This document shows positions 26,700 to 36,051 of a stretch of DNA of 64,000 bases, in pieces. Both the position numbers and the translations under genes were made by a program. How positions within the stretch are numbered: the stretch's first letter is position 1; each line of letters begins with the position of its first letter. Origin of the DNA: Acidobacteriota bacterium (GTDB lineage Bacteria; Acidobacteriota; Thermoanaerobaculia; Multivoradales; J023); contig JAJCXR010000021.1 in assembly GCA_029263315.1 (NCBI GenBank), positions 1 through 64,000 of the forward strand, written 5' to 3'. The notes beneath the pieces are model-generated. The model had not been told where the DNA came from and made no database searches. It saw nothing but the letters and a program-made list of their open reading frames with translations.

Positions 26700-28259
26700 C
26701 TAAGCCTCCCCAGACAACTCGCCGGACGACGCTGCGGCCGACGCTTGCGGCGGCACCGTCTGCCGCAACTCTTTCGGCTGCGGCAACTCTTCAGTCGTCC
26801 GCAGCCCTTCCGTCGCCCGCCTTGCACGCCGTCGACGCTTCTCGAGGACCTGTAGCTCGGCGGCTAGCCGTTCCTCATCCATTTGCAGCAGAGCTTCGCT
26901 CACCAGGCTCTGGAAGACCACCTCCAGGGTGATGCCCGACAGGTTACCTAGCAGACGTCCCCACACCAGCCCCTGCACGCCACCGAGGCGCACCTGGCCG
27001 TATCGCATGCAGGCATGGTAGGCGAGCATCAGAACCAACGAGCAGAGCAGGGCCACCAGGGTGGTATCGAAGGCGGTGCCCAAATGCCCGGTCACCAATT
27101 GGATGGCCGACGCCTGGGCGCCGCGATCTCCCCCGGCGGTGATGATGCCGTCGGCGTCGAGCATGGCGGCGCCGATGCCCAGCACCGTGCCGACAAAACC
27201 GATGGAGGGCACCGCCCAAGCGAGGTATCGCACCGCCTCGAGACGACTTTCGATCTCGTCCTGCAGCTCCCGGAAGCGGGATTCTGCCGCCCGCGCCGCC
27301 GAATCGACGGTGCGCGACTTCAAGAAGGCATCCACCGTTTGGTAGAGCACATCCACTGAGCCGATGTGACCGCCGGTGGCCCGACGCAAGGTCGCTAGCC
27401 ACTCCCGGTAAGATTGGCAATCGCGGTTGGGCGTCACCTCCATGTCGGGACCGGGCAACGACGAGGCGTCGCCGTTCTGGTAGACGTGATCACTGCTCTG
27501 TCCAAAGCTCCCCGGCCGCCGCAGCGCTGCCAGCTCGGCACGCACTCCAGGAACCCACACCAGACCCATGAATACCAGCGCCGTCCAGCTCAACCACAGG
27601 GTCAGGCCTTGGATGCTGCCGTTGAGGTAGCGGCGAAAGCGGTAGGGCTCCTCGCCTTGCGCCTCTTCCAACAACTCGCCGAGGGGGGGCACTCCGTATT
27701 GGCTCCACAGCTGCCGATAGCCCGTTCGGGAATCACTGCCGAAACGCCCCTCGGTGCAGCGGTCGATCACCTCACCGGGCAGCACGGCTGCCTTGGCCAA
27801 GGTGGCACAATGGCTCCACAGCGCCTTGTCCAGTTGGCCCAGGGTCGGCTTGACGGCATCGTTTGCCAGGATGGGCAGTCCGAAACCCAAGCTGGCGTCG
27901 GCCGGCCCGCGACGTCTAGCGGCGCCGTACACCACCAGATCCGCCAGGCGGCTGAGCAGGGCCGCTCGGTCCTCCACCTCCGGTAGGTTGGACGGATCCT
28001 GACTGGCATATTCCTCCGCCGCCGCAGAGCCCATCAACATCAGGAACTGGTCCGCCAGCGCCCCCAGGGATTGGCCTGCCAATGCCTTCGCTGCGGCATC
28101 GTCCTGTGGCCACCAGGTGGCGGACGTGCCTCCCTCCGACCTCATCAACGCTTGACGCAGCTCGGCGTCGAACCAATGATTGAGGGCCCAGAAAGAGGTC
28201 AAGGTCAAAATGGCGCCGAGCAGCAGAGCCAGCAGCAACTTCACGGCATCGCGTGTCAT
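26700..28259 (-). CDS. MotA/TolQ/ExbB proton-channel family protein
   Basis: The product has 519 residues from the ATG at 28259 (GGAGAGG upstream; a GTG at 28268 is too close to that site). Four hydrophobic segments: near the N-terminus, about residues 220-245, and the pair YLAWAVPSIGFVGTVLGIGAAM (about 340) and TAFDTTLVALLCSLVLML (about 385), which is the conserved TolQ/ExbB channel core with its Gly-x-x-Gly-Thr-x-x-Gly and Thr-Ala-x-x-Thr-Thr-x-x-Gly/Ala-Leu motifs. It is far longer than ExbB (about 240) because of a 200-residue region between helices 1 and 2 and a charged C-terminal tail. It probably uses the proton gradient to drive the two ExbD-like partners. Confidence 0.88.
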   Translation of the reverse strand: MTRDAVKLLLALLLGAILTLTSFWALNHWFDAELRQALMRSEGGTSATWWPQDDAAAKALAGQSLGALADQFLMLMGSAAAEEYASQDPSNLPEVEDRAALLSRLADLVVYGAARRRGPADASLGFGLPILANDAVKPTLGQLDKALWSHCATLAKAAVLPGEVIDRCTEGRFGSDSRTGYRQLWSQYGVPPLGELLEEAQGEEPYRFRRYLNGSIQGLTLWLSWTALVFMGLVWVPGVRAELAALRRPGSFGQSSDHVYQNGDASSLPGPDMEVTPNRDCQSYREWLATLRRATGGHIGSVDVLYQTVDAFLKSRTVDSAARAAESRFRELQDEIESRLEAVRYLAWAVPSIGFVGTVLGIGAAMLDADGIITAGGDRGAQASAIQLVTGHLGTAFDTTLVALLCSLVLMLAYHACMRYGQVRLGGVQGLVWGRLLGNLSGITLEVVFQSLVSEALLQMDEERLAAELQVLEKRRRRARRATEGLRTTEELPQPKELRQTVPPQASAAASSGELSGEA

Positions 28260-28310
28260 GGCCAGCACCTCTCCGCATCGCGGTGGCCTCGACGACAGGC
28301 CGCCATCGAG

Positions 28311-28820
28311 TCAGGGTTTCTGTACATGGACTTTCACCGTCAGCAGACCGGCATCGGCGACCGGCGACAGTTGAGCGTCCACCTCGTACTCGATGCTCTC
28401 GCCGAAGATGGCCGTCCACAGAATTGCCTTCGACTTCGGAAGCACCACCAAGTCCGTGGCGCACACCAGCTCCCGCGCCCCGTTGCCGTCAAGACGTTTG
28501 CCGCTGCGAATGCGCAGCACCACAGGCCCTCCGAGAACGTTCTGGTTGTCGATTTCGACATAGACCACCTGCCCCGCCTGCACCACCTCACGAAAAGAGC
28601 TGGTCGAGCTGATCAAACCGCTGGCCACTACTTTGTAGCCCTTGGGCACCTCCTTGGCAGGCTCACAGGCGCCTTCGGCAAAGGCGGATGGGGAGACGGC
28701 GAGCCACAACAGAAGACTTGCGACTGCGACGGCCCAAGGGACACCACGGCGCTCACCTAGCAGGTAGGAGCGATGTCGACGGCGCAGACGGGGGGCGTTG
28801 AGATTGGAATGCTCGGACAT
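28311..28820 (-). CDS. Small exported protein, first gene of the ExbBD-like operon
   Basis: The product has 169 residues; GGAGGAATC lies seven bases before the ATG. A basic N-region is followed by an export helix (VPWAVAVASLLLWLAVSPSAFAEG) and a mature part of about 115 residues, beta-rich, with two cysteines (GACEPAKEV, LVCATDLVV). No family was recognised. Its stop is 51 bases before the TolQ-like start on the same strand, so it is probably the lead gene of the six-gene unit; the promoter must lie in 28821-28993, where no clear -35/-10 was found. Confidence 0.8.
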   Translation of the reverse strand: MSEHSNLNAPRLRRRHRSYLLGERRGVPWAVAVASLLLWLAVSPSAFAEGACEPAKEVPKGYKVVASGLISSTSSFREVVQAGQVVYVEIDNQNVLGGPVVLRIRSGKRLDGNGARELVCATDLVVLPKSKAILWTAIFGESIEYEVDAQLSPVADAGLLTVKVHVQKP

Positions 28821-28993
28821 GGATGATTCCTCCGCAATGGGTTGGACGTGACCTGTCGGAGAGCCGGCGGCTACCGTCCCCGAGACACGCTTCGTCCACT
28901 AGCAGCGCAAGGGGACGACAGATTCCCCCAAGGGGCGCCCGAGAAAAAACTAGGCCACAAGCCACCAGGCAGAGCGACTGCTAACATTACTCA

Positions 28994-29503
28994 ATGCTGC
29001 ATTTTGCCTACGGCTCCAACCTGCTCCTGTCCCGCATACGCCTACCGCAACGGGCCCCCAGCGCACGGCCGGTCACCATTGCCTCGTTGGACGGTTGGCG
29101 TTTGACGTTTGAAAAATCCGGCACCGACGGTTCAGGAAAAGCGACGGTGGGCCCAGCCCTAGGAGGCGATCGAGTCCACGGGGTCTTGTACGACATTCCA
29201 GACCGTGAAGCGCGGTGGTTGGACGATGCCGAAGGGCCCGGATACGGACGCCAAACCGTTGAGGTCAAAGCCGCCGAGGGTCAGCTTTCTGCATGGCTCT
29301 ATATGGCCAAAGAGCAGGCTTTAGATCCACTGGCTGTCCCCTTCTCCTGGTACCGAGATTTGGTCGTGGCCGGAGCTAGGCAGAACCGTCTTCCCGTCGC
29401 CTACGTCGACCACCTTGCCTCGGTCAGAGCCGTGGAAGATGCCAATGAAGAGAGGGCAAGGCGGATGTTCGGTTTGATCGGCAGTGGATATTTCAGTCTT
29501 TGA
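28994..29503 (+). CDS. Gamma-glutamylcyclotransferase / AIG2-like protein
   Basis: The product has 169 residues. It starts MLHFAYGSNLLLSR, the YGSNL motif that binds the substrate's glutamyl part in this fold, and DDAEGPGYGRQTVEV supplies the conserved region around the catalytic acid (Glu in D-x-x-EG-PGYGR). Members release 5-oxoproline from gamma-glutamyl amines or peptides. Which substrate is used here is unknown. It is divergent from the ExbBD-like operon; the 173-base gap shows only short GC palindromes. Confidence 0.82.
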   Translation: MLHFAYGSNLLLSRIRLPQRAPSARPVTIASLDGWRLTFEKSGTDGSGKATVGPALGGDRVHGVLYDIPDREARWLDDAEGPGYGRQTVEVKAAEGQLSAWLYMAKEQALDPLAVPFSWYRDLVVAGARQNRLPVAYVDHLASVRAVEDANEERARRMFGLIGSGYFSL

Positions 29504-29528
29504 CCTGGACCCGCCGACCCAACATAAA
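29500..29528 (+). promoter_or_regulatory. Sigma-70-like promoter for the glycosyltransferase gene
   Basis: TTGACC (29500-29505), a 17-base spacer and CATAAA (29523-29528), 38 bases before the ATG at 29566. It overlaps the stop of the preceding gene. Moderate match only. Confidence 0.4.
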
Positions 29529-29565
29529 TGCCACAGGAGCATGAAATCCGTATAAAGTCGGACCC

Positions 29566-31041
29566 ATGACCACTGCACTGTCCAGAATTCTGGTCTTCGG
29601 TAATGCACCGCTGCCCTTCGAGCCCCTGCGGCTCCAGCGTTCGGGCAATCTGCGCACCTGGCAATTTGTCAAGCCGCTGCTGGATGCGGGACACGAGGTT
29701 CTTCTCCTGGGGGTGCGCATTCCGGACAGCTATCCGGAAGAGTCCCCGCCGTTGATCGACCAGCGGCTCGGCGCGTTGCAGTACAGCTCGATGACGGTCG
29801 AGCGTTTCAATAATTCCGCCGACTTGCAAAGGCAGCACGACGCCTTCGCCCCGGACGCCGTGCTCGGTATCAATACCTTCCCGGCGGCCCAGGCGGTGGG
29901 ATTGCAGACCGACTGCCCCATCTGGTGCGACTTGAACGGCTGGGCCATGGCGGAAGCCCAGACCAAGGCAGCCACCTACGACGACGACCGCTTTCTGTCG
30001 CATTTCTGGAATCTCGAACGGCCGGTGCTCGACCGCGCCGATGTCATTTCGGCGGTGTCCCAAGCACAAACCCATGCCTTGGTCGGCGAGGCGGCGACAC
30101 GGGGTCGCTTGAGCCGCGTGATGGTGGGTTACGAGCTCTGCCGTCATATCCCCAATGCCTTGGTTGCGTCGCACGCCCCCGCCGACCCGGGGCTGGTGCG
30201 TGGCAACCTGGTGCCCGCCGACGCTTTTGTGCTGCTCTGGGTTGGCGGCTACAACACCTGGACCGATGTGGACCTCCTCTACGACGCCCTGGATCTGGCC
30301 ATGGGACGTCTCGCATCGCTGCGTTTCGTCTCGACCGGTGGCGCTTTGCAGGGCCATGACGAGGTGACCTTCGAGCGTTTCCGCCAACGCATTGCCGCCT
30401 CCACGTTTGCCCATCGTGTGCACTTCGCGGGCTGGGTACCCACCTCGCAAGTCCCCAGTTACTATGCGGCCGCCGATCTGGGGCTCAATGTCGACCTGGC
30501 GAGCTACGAGACGACGTTTGGAGCCCGCAACCGGATCAACGACATGTTGAAGGCGGGGCTGCCCATTTTGACCACCCTGGGAACCGAGATAAGCTGTCAA
30601 TTGGCGGAGCGCAGCTTGGTGTTGACCGCCAAGTTGGGCGATGCCAAGGGCCTGGCTCAGCAAATCACCTGGGCCCATGAGCATCGCAACGAACTGCGGG
30701 CCATGGGTCGCGATGCCCAGAGCTTTGCCCAGACGACCTTCTCCTATGCCAGAACCACGGGCCCACTGGTGCGATGGGCCCGTTCTCCTTCCCGGGCTCC
30801 AGACGCCGGCCGGGTCGTCGAGTTGGACGAATCGATCGACTTCTTTCGTCAATCCCTGGCCCCATCCTCAACGAACCCGGCGAAGACGACCGAGGCCAAC
30901 CTAGAGCTCGACCTAGAAACCCATTGCCGCAACCTCGAAAACCAGCTGGAAATCATCCAGCGCTCGAAAGCCTGGCGGCTGCGCCAGGCTCTGTTGAACC
31001 TCCGCCTACGCTTCTTTTCACGGCGGGCGTTACCTTCTTGA
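29566..31041 (+). CDS. GT-B fold glycosyltransferase
   Basis: The product has 491 residues. The N-terminal domain opens RILVFGNAPLPFEPLRLQRSGNLRTWQFVKPLL; the C-terminal nucleotide-sugar domain has FVLLWVGGYNTWTDVDLL and HFAGWVPTSQVPSYYAAADLGLNVDLASYETTFGARNRIND, the acidic-residue loop typical of GT4-like enzymes. About 100 residues at the end form a charged helical tail with QRSKAWRLRQALLNLRLR, often seen at the end of membrane-associated glycosyltransferases acting on surface polysaccharide. Donor and acceptor are not known. No polysaccharide cluster surrounds it. Confidence 0.82.
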   Translation: MTTALSRILVFGNAPLPFEPLRLQRSGNLRTWQFVKPLLDAGHEVLLLGVRIPDSYPEESPPLIDQRLGALQYSSMTVERFNNSADLQRQHDAFAPDAVLGINTFPAAQAVGLQTDCPIWCDLNGWAMAEAQTKAATYDDDRFLSHFWNLERPVLDRADVISAVSQAQTHALVGEAATRGRLSRVMVGYELCRHIPNALVASHAPADPGLVRGNLVPADAFVLLWVGGYNTWTDVDLLYDALDLAMGRLASLRFVSTGGALQGHDEVTFERFRQRIAASTFAHRVHFAGWVPTSQVPSYYAAADLGLNVDLASYETTFGARNRINDMLKAGLPILTTLGTEISCQLAERSLVLTAKLGDAKGLAQQITWAHEHRNELRAMGRDAQSFAQTTFSYARTTGPLVRWARSPSRAPDAGRVVELDESIDFFRQSLAPSSTNPAKTTEANLELDLETHCRNLENQLEIIQRSKAWRLRQALLNLRLRFFSRRALPS

Positions 31042-31049
31042 GCCGATCG

Positions 31050-31064
31050 GCCGGCACGACCGGC
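31050..31064 (+). terminator. Short GC hairpin after the glycosyltransferase gene
   Basis: GCCGG-CACGA-CCGGC, 8 bases after the stop codon, followed by ATCATTTGCTTGTC. A plausible weak terminator. Confidence 0.4.
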
Positions 31065-31209
31065 ATCATTTGCTTGTCTATCCTTCTCGATTTCGTTTAT
31101 CTTTTGAAACCGGGATGAAACCATGTTGAACATCTTCAGGTCCGAGCAGCAGCTCGAACCCGATGCCGCCCCATTGAACCTTGATCGCAGATTCACGGGT
31201 AGGGATTCC

Positions 31210-34200
31210 ATGAAACGTCCACCACTCTCCGTCGCCCTGATCTATGGTTTCCTCAGTCTGCTCTGCCTTGGTTTGATATCGCCATCGAGAGCTGCAACAC
31301 CCGATGCCGAAAACTCGGACCTGAGAAGCGCCTTCGAGCAGCACTTGGATCTGTTGAAGGTCCGGCTGGATGACCTTGAAAGGCAGGCCAAGGAAGAGCC
31401 GACCCGTCGACAGCAGGACGCCACGGCCACGCCTGCGGACGACGACATCGAGCTCAGGTGGCAACAACTGGCGAGGCATTTGGACCTGGTGGAACAGCAG
31501 GTGCTCGAGTCGGGCTCCAAGATCTCCGATCCCTTGCGGGACCAACTCAACGCTTTGAGAGCTGAGCTGAACAGGGCGCAGAATCGGGCAACCCGGCCGG
31601 TCAGCGGCAAAAGTCTCGGCATTGAGGGGAGCCCCGGAAAGCAGTCGTTCTCCCCATCGACGTGGCATTCCATCGACGCCGCCTGGCTCGCCGAGCACCC
31701 TTGGTGGCGTCCATCGGGGGCCACCGGCTGGCCCGCCGTCAAGGGAGCGCCGACCAACGATTCCTGCGCCAACGCCTTGCCCGTCACCCTGGGAACGATC
31801 GACGGCAGCGTCGCCGGTGCCACCCGGGACGGCTCGACGACGTGCGCTTCCCTCGGCCGGCGAGACGTCTGGTTCCGCTACACCCCAACTTCCGATGGTC
31901 CGATTGCGGCCTACTTCACCGAGGATGTCGACAACCTGCTGGTTGTTTCGGTGCACAGCGGTTGCCCGGGGGACCGCTTCAACCAAATCGCCTGCGGCAC
32001 CGACCGGGGCCTGGTTTTCGACGGCAGAGCCGGGGAAAGCGTTCTGCTCAGGGTGGCAGGGGATCCGCAAGGATTCCTGGACTTCTCATTGCGACTGGCG
32101 GCGGCGGGGAGAATCGTCGGCGAGGTGCGGAAAGCCGGCGACAACACCCCGGCAACTCCCTCCCAGGTGAGGATTTACAGCCATGAGGGGCGCTTCGTCC
32201 GGACAGGGGATGTGCGCCCCGACGGAACTTACACAGTACCCGTCGCCAAAGCAGGCGACTACTTCGCCGAAGCCCGCGGCGAGGTATTTGCACCGCAACG
32301 CTATGACCATGTGGCGTGCCCGAACGACATCTGCGACGATCTCGCCGGTACGTTGATCAGCGTCTCAGAAGGCGACGAACGGAGCGGCATCGATTTCGAC
32401 CTCGAACCCCTGGGACGCATTTCGGGTAGGGTGACCGACGCCTCGAATGGCCAACCGATCAGCGGTGCCACCGTCAGAGCGGTGAACAACGGCAACTTCT
32501 TCAGCAGCGTTGCCACCGACAGCTCCGGAGCCTATTCCCTCGATGGGCTACCGACCGGAGAGGTTTTTGTCGGAGCCTTTGATTCCGACTACCTCGCCGA
32601 GCTCTACGACGACATTCCCTGTATGCCTGACTGCAATCAGGTGATCGGGACGCCCATCCAGGTGGTTCCGAACAGCCACATTCAGGGAATCGACTTGTCC
32701 CTGGAACCCTTCGGCGGGATCGAGGGTCGTGTGACCGACGCCGGCACAGGCCAACCGGTGCACTTGGCGGTGGTTGAGGTCTACTCCCTCGATGGTCAGC
32801 TGATCAACGTCGACGCCAGCGATATTCAGGGGCACTACAGCATCGGTGGCTTGGCCGGCGGCCCCTATCAGCTCCTCACCGGGGCACGCAACATCGACTA
32901 CTTCGGCAAGGTGTATCGCGACATCCCCTGCGCCCCGTCGGGCTGCGATCCATCCCTCGGCAGCTCGGTCACCGTCGCTCCCTTCACGACCACGGGCGGC
33001 ATCGATTTCACCCTCGATCCCCTGGGCACGGTGAGCGGTACGGTACGGGACAATCTGAGTGGCGAGGGCATTGGCTCGGCCGAGGTCGACCTGGTCGACG
33101 GCCAGAGCCTCCTGGTCAGCACCACCACAAGTGAAACCGATGGTAGCTACACGCTGACGGGAATTCCACCCGGTGTCTACTTTCTATGGGTCACCCAAGG
33201 GCGCCATGTGGCGCAGGTCTTTGGTGGTCCGTCGTGCCCCGACACCTTCGCCTGCGACCTCACCTCAGGCATGCCCATTCCGGTCCCGGCATCGGCGAAC
33301 GTGGTGGGAATCGAGATCCGCATGGACCGTCTCGGAACCATCAGTGGCACGGTGTCCGATGCGGACACCGGCCAGCCCATCACCGTGGATTTTGTACAAG
33401 CCTGGGATAGTGACGGGCAGTTGGCCCGAGGCGCCAACCTCGAGCTCGATGGTACCTACCGTCTCGAGGGCCTGCTACCCGGCAGCTACACGGTGACAGC
33501 GCAGTCCTTTGGCCACCGCGGCGAGGTCTATCCCGACCTGCCCTGCGACGGCCCGTCCTGTGATCCCACCACCGGCACGCCCATCGATGTCGATATCAAC
33601 CAAGACATCACGGGCATCGACTTCGCTCTGACCCGCAAGGGAGCCATCACCGGGACGCTGTTTTCGGAAGCCGGGGATCCCTTGCCCCACGGCCTAAAGC
33701 TGTGGAGCAGCGACGGCCAACGCGTCGCCTCCGCCGTCGCCGATTTCGACGGCAGCTTCGAATTTCCGGGTCTCGACGCCGGTGTCTACTACCTGAGCAG
33801 CGATGCCCGGTTCTTCGGCTACATCGATCGCGTCTTCGGCGGCGAGACCTGCAACAACGGCGTCTGCGACCCCCTGACGGGCACACCGATCGTCGTCGAT
33901 ACGAATGTCACCACCACGGGCATCGATCTGGTCATCACCCGCTTGGGGGTGATCTCTGGACGAGTGCAGGATGCCATCTTCTTGCAAGTCTTGAACGGCG
34001 TCACGGTCAACGCCCGCGACAGCAACGGCATCGTGGTCGCCTCCGATAGTACCGACGACACCGGCTCCTACGAAATCGTCGGCCTCGAGCCGGGGGGCTA
34101 CCGGATCACCGCCTTCGAGGACGGCTTTCTCGGACAACGCTATCCCGAGATACCGTGCCCGGACGGGGACTGCGCAGCCGGCCTGGGAGAGGTCATCGAC

Positions 34201-35430
34201 GTCGATCTCAACACCGAGGCCAACGACATCGACTTCACCTTGGCCTTGCGGCAAGGCATCGCCGGCTCCGTGCGCGACGAAGCGACAGGCCTGCCGGTGG
34301 TCGGGGCGGTGGTCGAGGTCTTCTCGGGCAACACCTCCGTCGAAGCCCTTCAGACCGGTGCCTCCGGACGCTTCTTGATCTCTCTACCGGTCGGCACCTA
34401 CTATCTGCGGGTGGACACCGACGCCTCGCCGTTCGACGGCATGGCCGAGCTCTACAACGACATTCCATGTCCCAGACGATCGTCCTGCGATCCGACGGAT
34501 GGTGATCCGGTGACCGTCTCGGCCAGTCAGGTGACAACCGGCATCGATTTCGACCTGGAGGGGCAGATCTGTTCCCCCAGTGGTCGCGTTCTATGCCTCA
34601 ATGACCAACGGTTTCGCGTCAGGATGAGCTTTACGGACTTCGACGGCAACCTGGCGCTGGCAGGGGCACGCCCCTTGACCGACGATTCCGGAACCTTTTA
34701 CTTCTTCGATCCCGACAACCTCGAGGTGGTGGTCAAGGTCTTGGACGCCTGTGTTGCACCCTTCAACCACTTCTGGGTCTTCACCACCGGCTTGACCAAC
34801 CTACAGACCTCCATATCCGTGGAGGACACCTTGACCGGCGACACCCGAATCTATACCAACCCTTTGGGCACGCCCTTCCAGCTGATCCGCGACGTCACCG
34901 CCTTCGACACCTGCGACGGAAACTCGGCAACTGCGGGAACCCCCATCTTGGGTGTCACGGAGGATCCAGCGGCGCCCACCGCTCTCGCCTTGCAACTGGA
35001 AAACCTCGACAAGCTATTGAGCCATCACCCTGTACCAACTTCGATTGTCGAGCCCAGCAGCAAGACAACCGGCCCCTGTGTGCCCTCCTCCACCGCCCTC
35101 TGCCTGCAAGAAAGTCGCTTCCGCGTCGAAGCGGAATGGGCAGCGCCGGACGGTGCAGCGGGCCAAGGCCAGGCCGTACCGCTGACCGCCGACACGGGCT
35201 ACTTCTGGTTCTTCGCCAACGACAACGTGGAGGTCATCCTAAAGGTGCTCGACGCCTGTGGCGCCAACGACTTCAATAGCTTCTGGGTCTTCGCCGCCGG
35301 GCTGACCGATGTGGAGGTGACGCTGAAGATCACCGACACGCTGAGCGGTGAGGAGCGCATCTACTCGAATCCCCAGGGTAGCCCCTTTGTGCCGGTGCAG
35401 GACACAGCGGCTTTTCAGACGTGCCCCTGA
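31210..35430 (+). CDS. Large exported protein with eight Cna-B/carboxypeptidase-regulatory repeats
   Basis: The product has 1406 residues from the ATG at 31210 (TAGGGA just before; an ATG 29 codons upstream would hide the signal peptide SVALIYGFLSLLCLGLISPSRA). A charged coiled coil (about 40-125) leads to a beta-sandwich (NDSCANALPVTLGTIDGSVA). Eight tandem modules of 95-110 residues follow (GRISGRVTDASNGQPISGAT, GGIEGRVTDAGTGQP, GTISGTVSDADTGQP and so on), each ending in a cysteine pair and GTPI. The last 280 residues are two copies of another domain (LCLNDQRFRVRMSF / LCLQESRFRVEAEW, with GTFYFFDPDNLEVVVKVLDAC / GYFWFFANDNVEVILKVLDAC). Probable surface or cell-wall adhesion-like protein; no enzyme motif. 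Confidence 0.88.
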   Translation: MKRPPLSVALIYGFLSLLCLGLISPSRAATPDAENSDLRSAFEQHLDLLKVRLDDLERQAKEEPTRRQQDATATPADDDIELRWQQLARHLDLVEQQVLESGSKISDPLRDQLNALRAELNRAQNRATRPVSGKSLGIEGSPGKQSFSPSTWHSIDAAWLAEHPWWRPSGATGWPAVKGAPTNDSCANALPVTLGTIDGSVAGATRDGSTTCASLGRRDVWFRYTPTSDGPIAAYFTEDVDNLLVVSVHSGCPGDRFNQIACGTDRGLVFDGRAGESVLLRVAGDPQGFLDFSLRLAAAGRIVGEVRKAGDNTPATPSQVRIYSHEGRFVRTGDVRPDGTYTVPVAKAGDYFAEARGEVFAPQRYDHVACPNDICDDLAGTLISVSEGDERSGIDFDLEPLGRISGRVTDASNGQPISGATVRAVNNGNFFSSVATDSSGAYSLDGLPTGEVFVGAFDSDYLAELYDDIPCMPDCNQVIGTPIQVVPNSHIQGIDLSLEPFGGIEGRVTDAGTGQPVHLAVVEVYSLDGQLINVDASDIQGHYSIGGLAGGPYQLLTGARNIDYFGKVYRDIPCAPSGCDPSLGSSVTVAPFTTTGGIDFTLDPLGTVSGTVRDNLSGEGIGSAEVDLVDGQSLLVSTTTSETDGSYTLTGIPPGVYFLWVTQGRHVAQVFGGPSCPDTFACDLTSGMPIPVPASANVVGIEIRMDRLGTISGTVSDADTGQPITVDFVQAWDSDGQLARGANLELDGTYRLEGLLPGSYTVTAQSFGHRGEVYPDLPCDGPSCDPTTGTPIDVDINQDITGIDFALTRKGAITGTLFSEAGDPLPHGLKLWSSDGQRVASAVADFDGSFEFPGLDAGVYYLSSDARFFGYIDRVFGGETCNNGVCDPLTGTPIVVDTNVTTTGIDLVITRLGVISGRVQDAIFLQVLNGVTVNARDSNGIVVASDSTDDTGSYEIVGLEPGGYRITAFEDGFLGQRYPEIPCPDGDCAAGLGEVIDVDLNTEANDIDFTLALRQGIAGSVRDEATGLPVVGAVVEVFSGNTSVEALQTGASGRFLISLPVGTYYLRVDTDASPFDGMAELYNDIPCPRRSSCDPTDGDPVTVSASQVTTGIDFDLEGQICSPSGRVLCLNDQRFRVRMSFTDFDGNLALAGARPLTDDSGTFYFFDPDNLEVVVKVLDACVAPFNHFWVFTTGLTNLQTSISVEDTLTGDTRIYTNPLGTPFQLIRDVTAFDTCDGNSATAGTPILGVTEDPAAPTALALQLENLDKLLSHHPVPTSIVEPSSKTTGPCVPSSTALCLQESRFRVEAEWAAPDGAAGQGQAVPLTADTGYFWFFANDNVEVILKVLDACGANDFNSFWVFAAGLTDVEVTLKITDTLSGEERIYSNPQGSPFVPVQDTAAFQTCP

Positions 35431-35486
35431 TGGATCTCAACACAGCTTCGTGGGAGAGCTCAGCCGCACTAGTTCTTTGAAACCCC

Positions 35487-36002
35487 ATGAATATACCCAC
35501 TATCGAAACCGAACGGCTCAGGCTTCGAGCTTTTGCAGCCACAGACTGGGAGTCATATGCCGGCATGTATTCGGATGAGGCGTTTGTGCACTACCTCAGC
35601 GGCAAGCCGCTTTCCAAAGAGCAAGTTTGGGACAACATGGCGATCATCCTGGGCCATTGGCACCTGCTGGGATATGGCATTTGGGCACTCGAAAGACTGG
35701 AAGATGGAGAGCTCGTCGGTCGTGCTGGACTCTTGAATCTTCCCGGCTGGCCCGATGTCGAAGTCTGCTGGGCATTGGCTCCGAAGTTTTGGGGCAAGGG
35801 ATACGCCACGGAAGCAGCCAAGGCTTGTGTCGATTGGGCTTTTGCTGAAGCGGGGTTTCCTCGACTCATTAGTCTTGTCCATCCAAAAAACAAGGCATCG
35901 GAAGCGGTCGCCCTGCGGCTAGGGGAAGCCTTTCGGGAACAGATCGTCTTTGAAGGCAAGCCAACAAAGGTGTATGAAATCCTCAATCCGGCATGCGCCT
36001 GA
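35487..36002 (+). CDS. GNAT-family acetyltransferase (RimJ/RimL type)
   Basis: The product has 171 residues. IETERLRLRAFAATDWESYAGMYSD at the start and ELVGRAGLLNLPGWPDVEVCWALAPKFWGKGYATEAAKA (acetyl-CoA binding, the Gly-x-Gly-x-Ala region) are classic for the N-acetyltransferase_3 subgroup, which acetylates ribosomal proteins, amino acids or antibiotics. SLVHPKNKASEAVALRLG is the conserved C-terminal helix. Base composition is lower in GC than its neighbours (about 55% by eye). The substrate is unknown. Confidence 0.88.
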   Translation: MNIPTIETERLRLRAFAATDWESYAGMYSDEAFVHYLSGKPLSKEQVWDNMAIILGHWHLLGYGIWALERLEDGELVGRAGLLNLPGWPDVEVCWALAPKFWGKGYATEAAKACVDWAFAEAGFPRLISLVHPKNKASEAVALRLGEAFREQIVFEGKPTKVYEILNPACA

Positions 36003-36051
36003 CCCGACCTTCTGGACAGACGCTACAGCGCCCAGCGGGCCACATCTCCAT

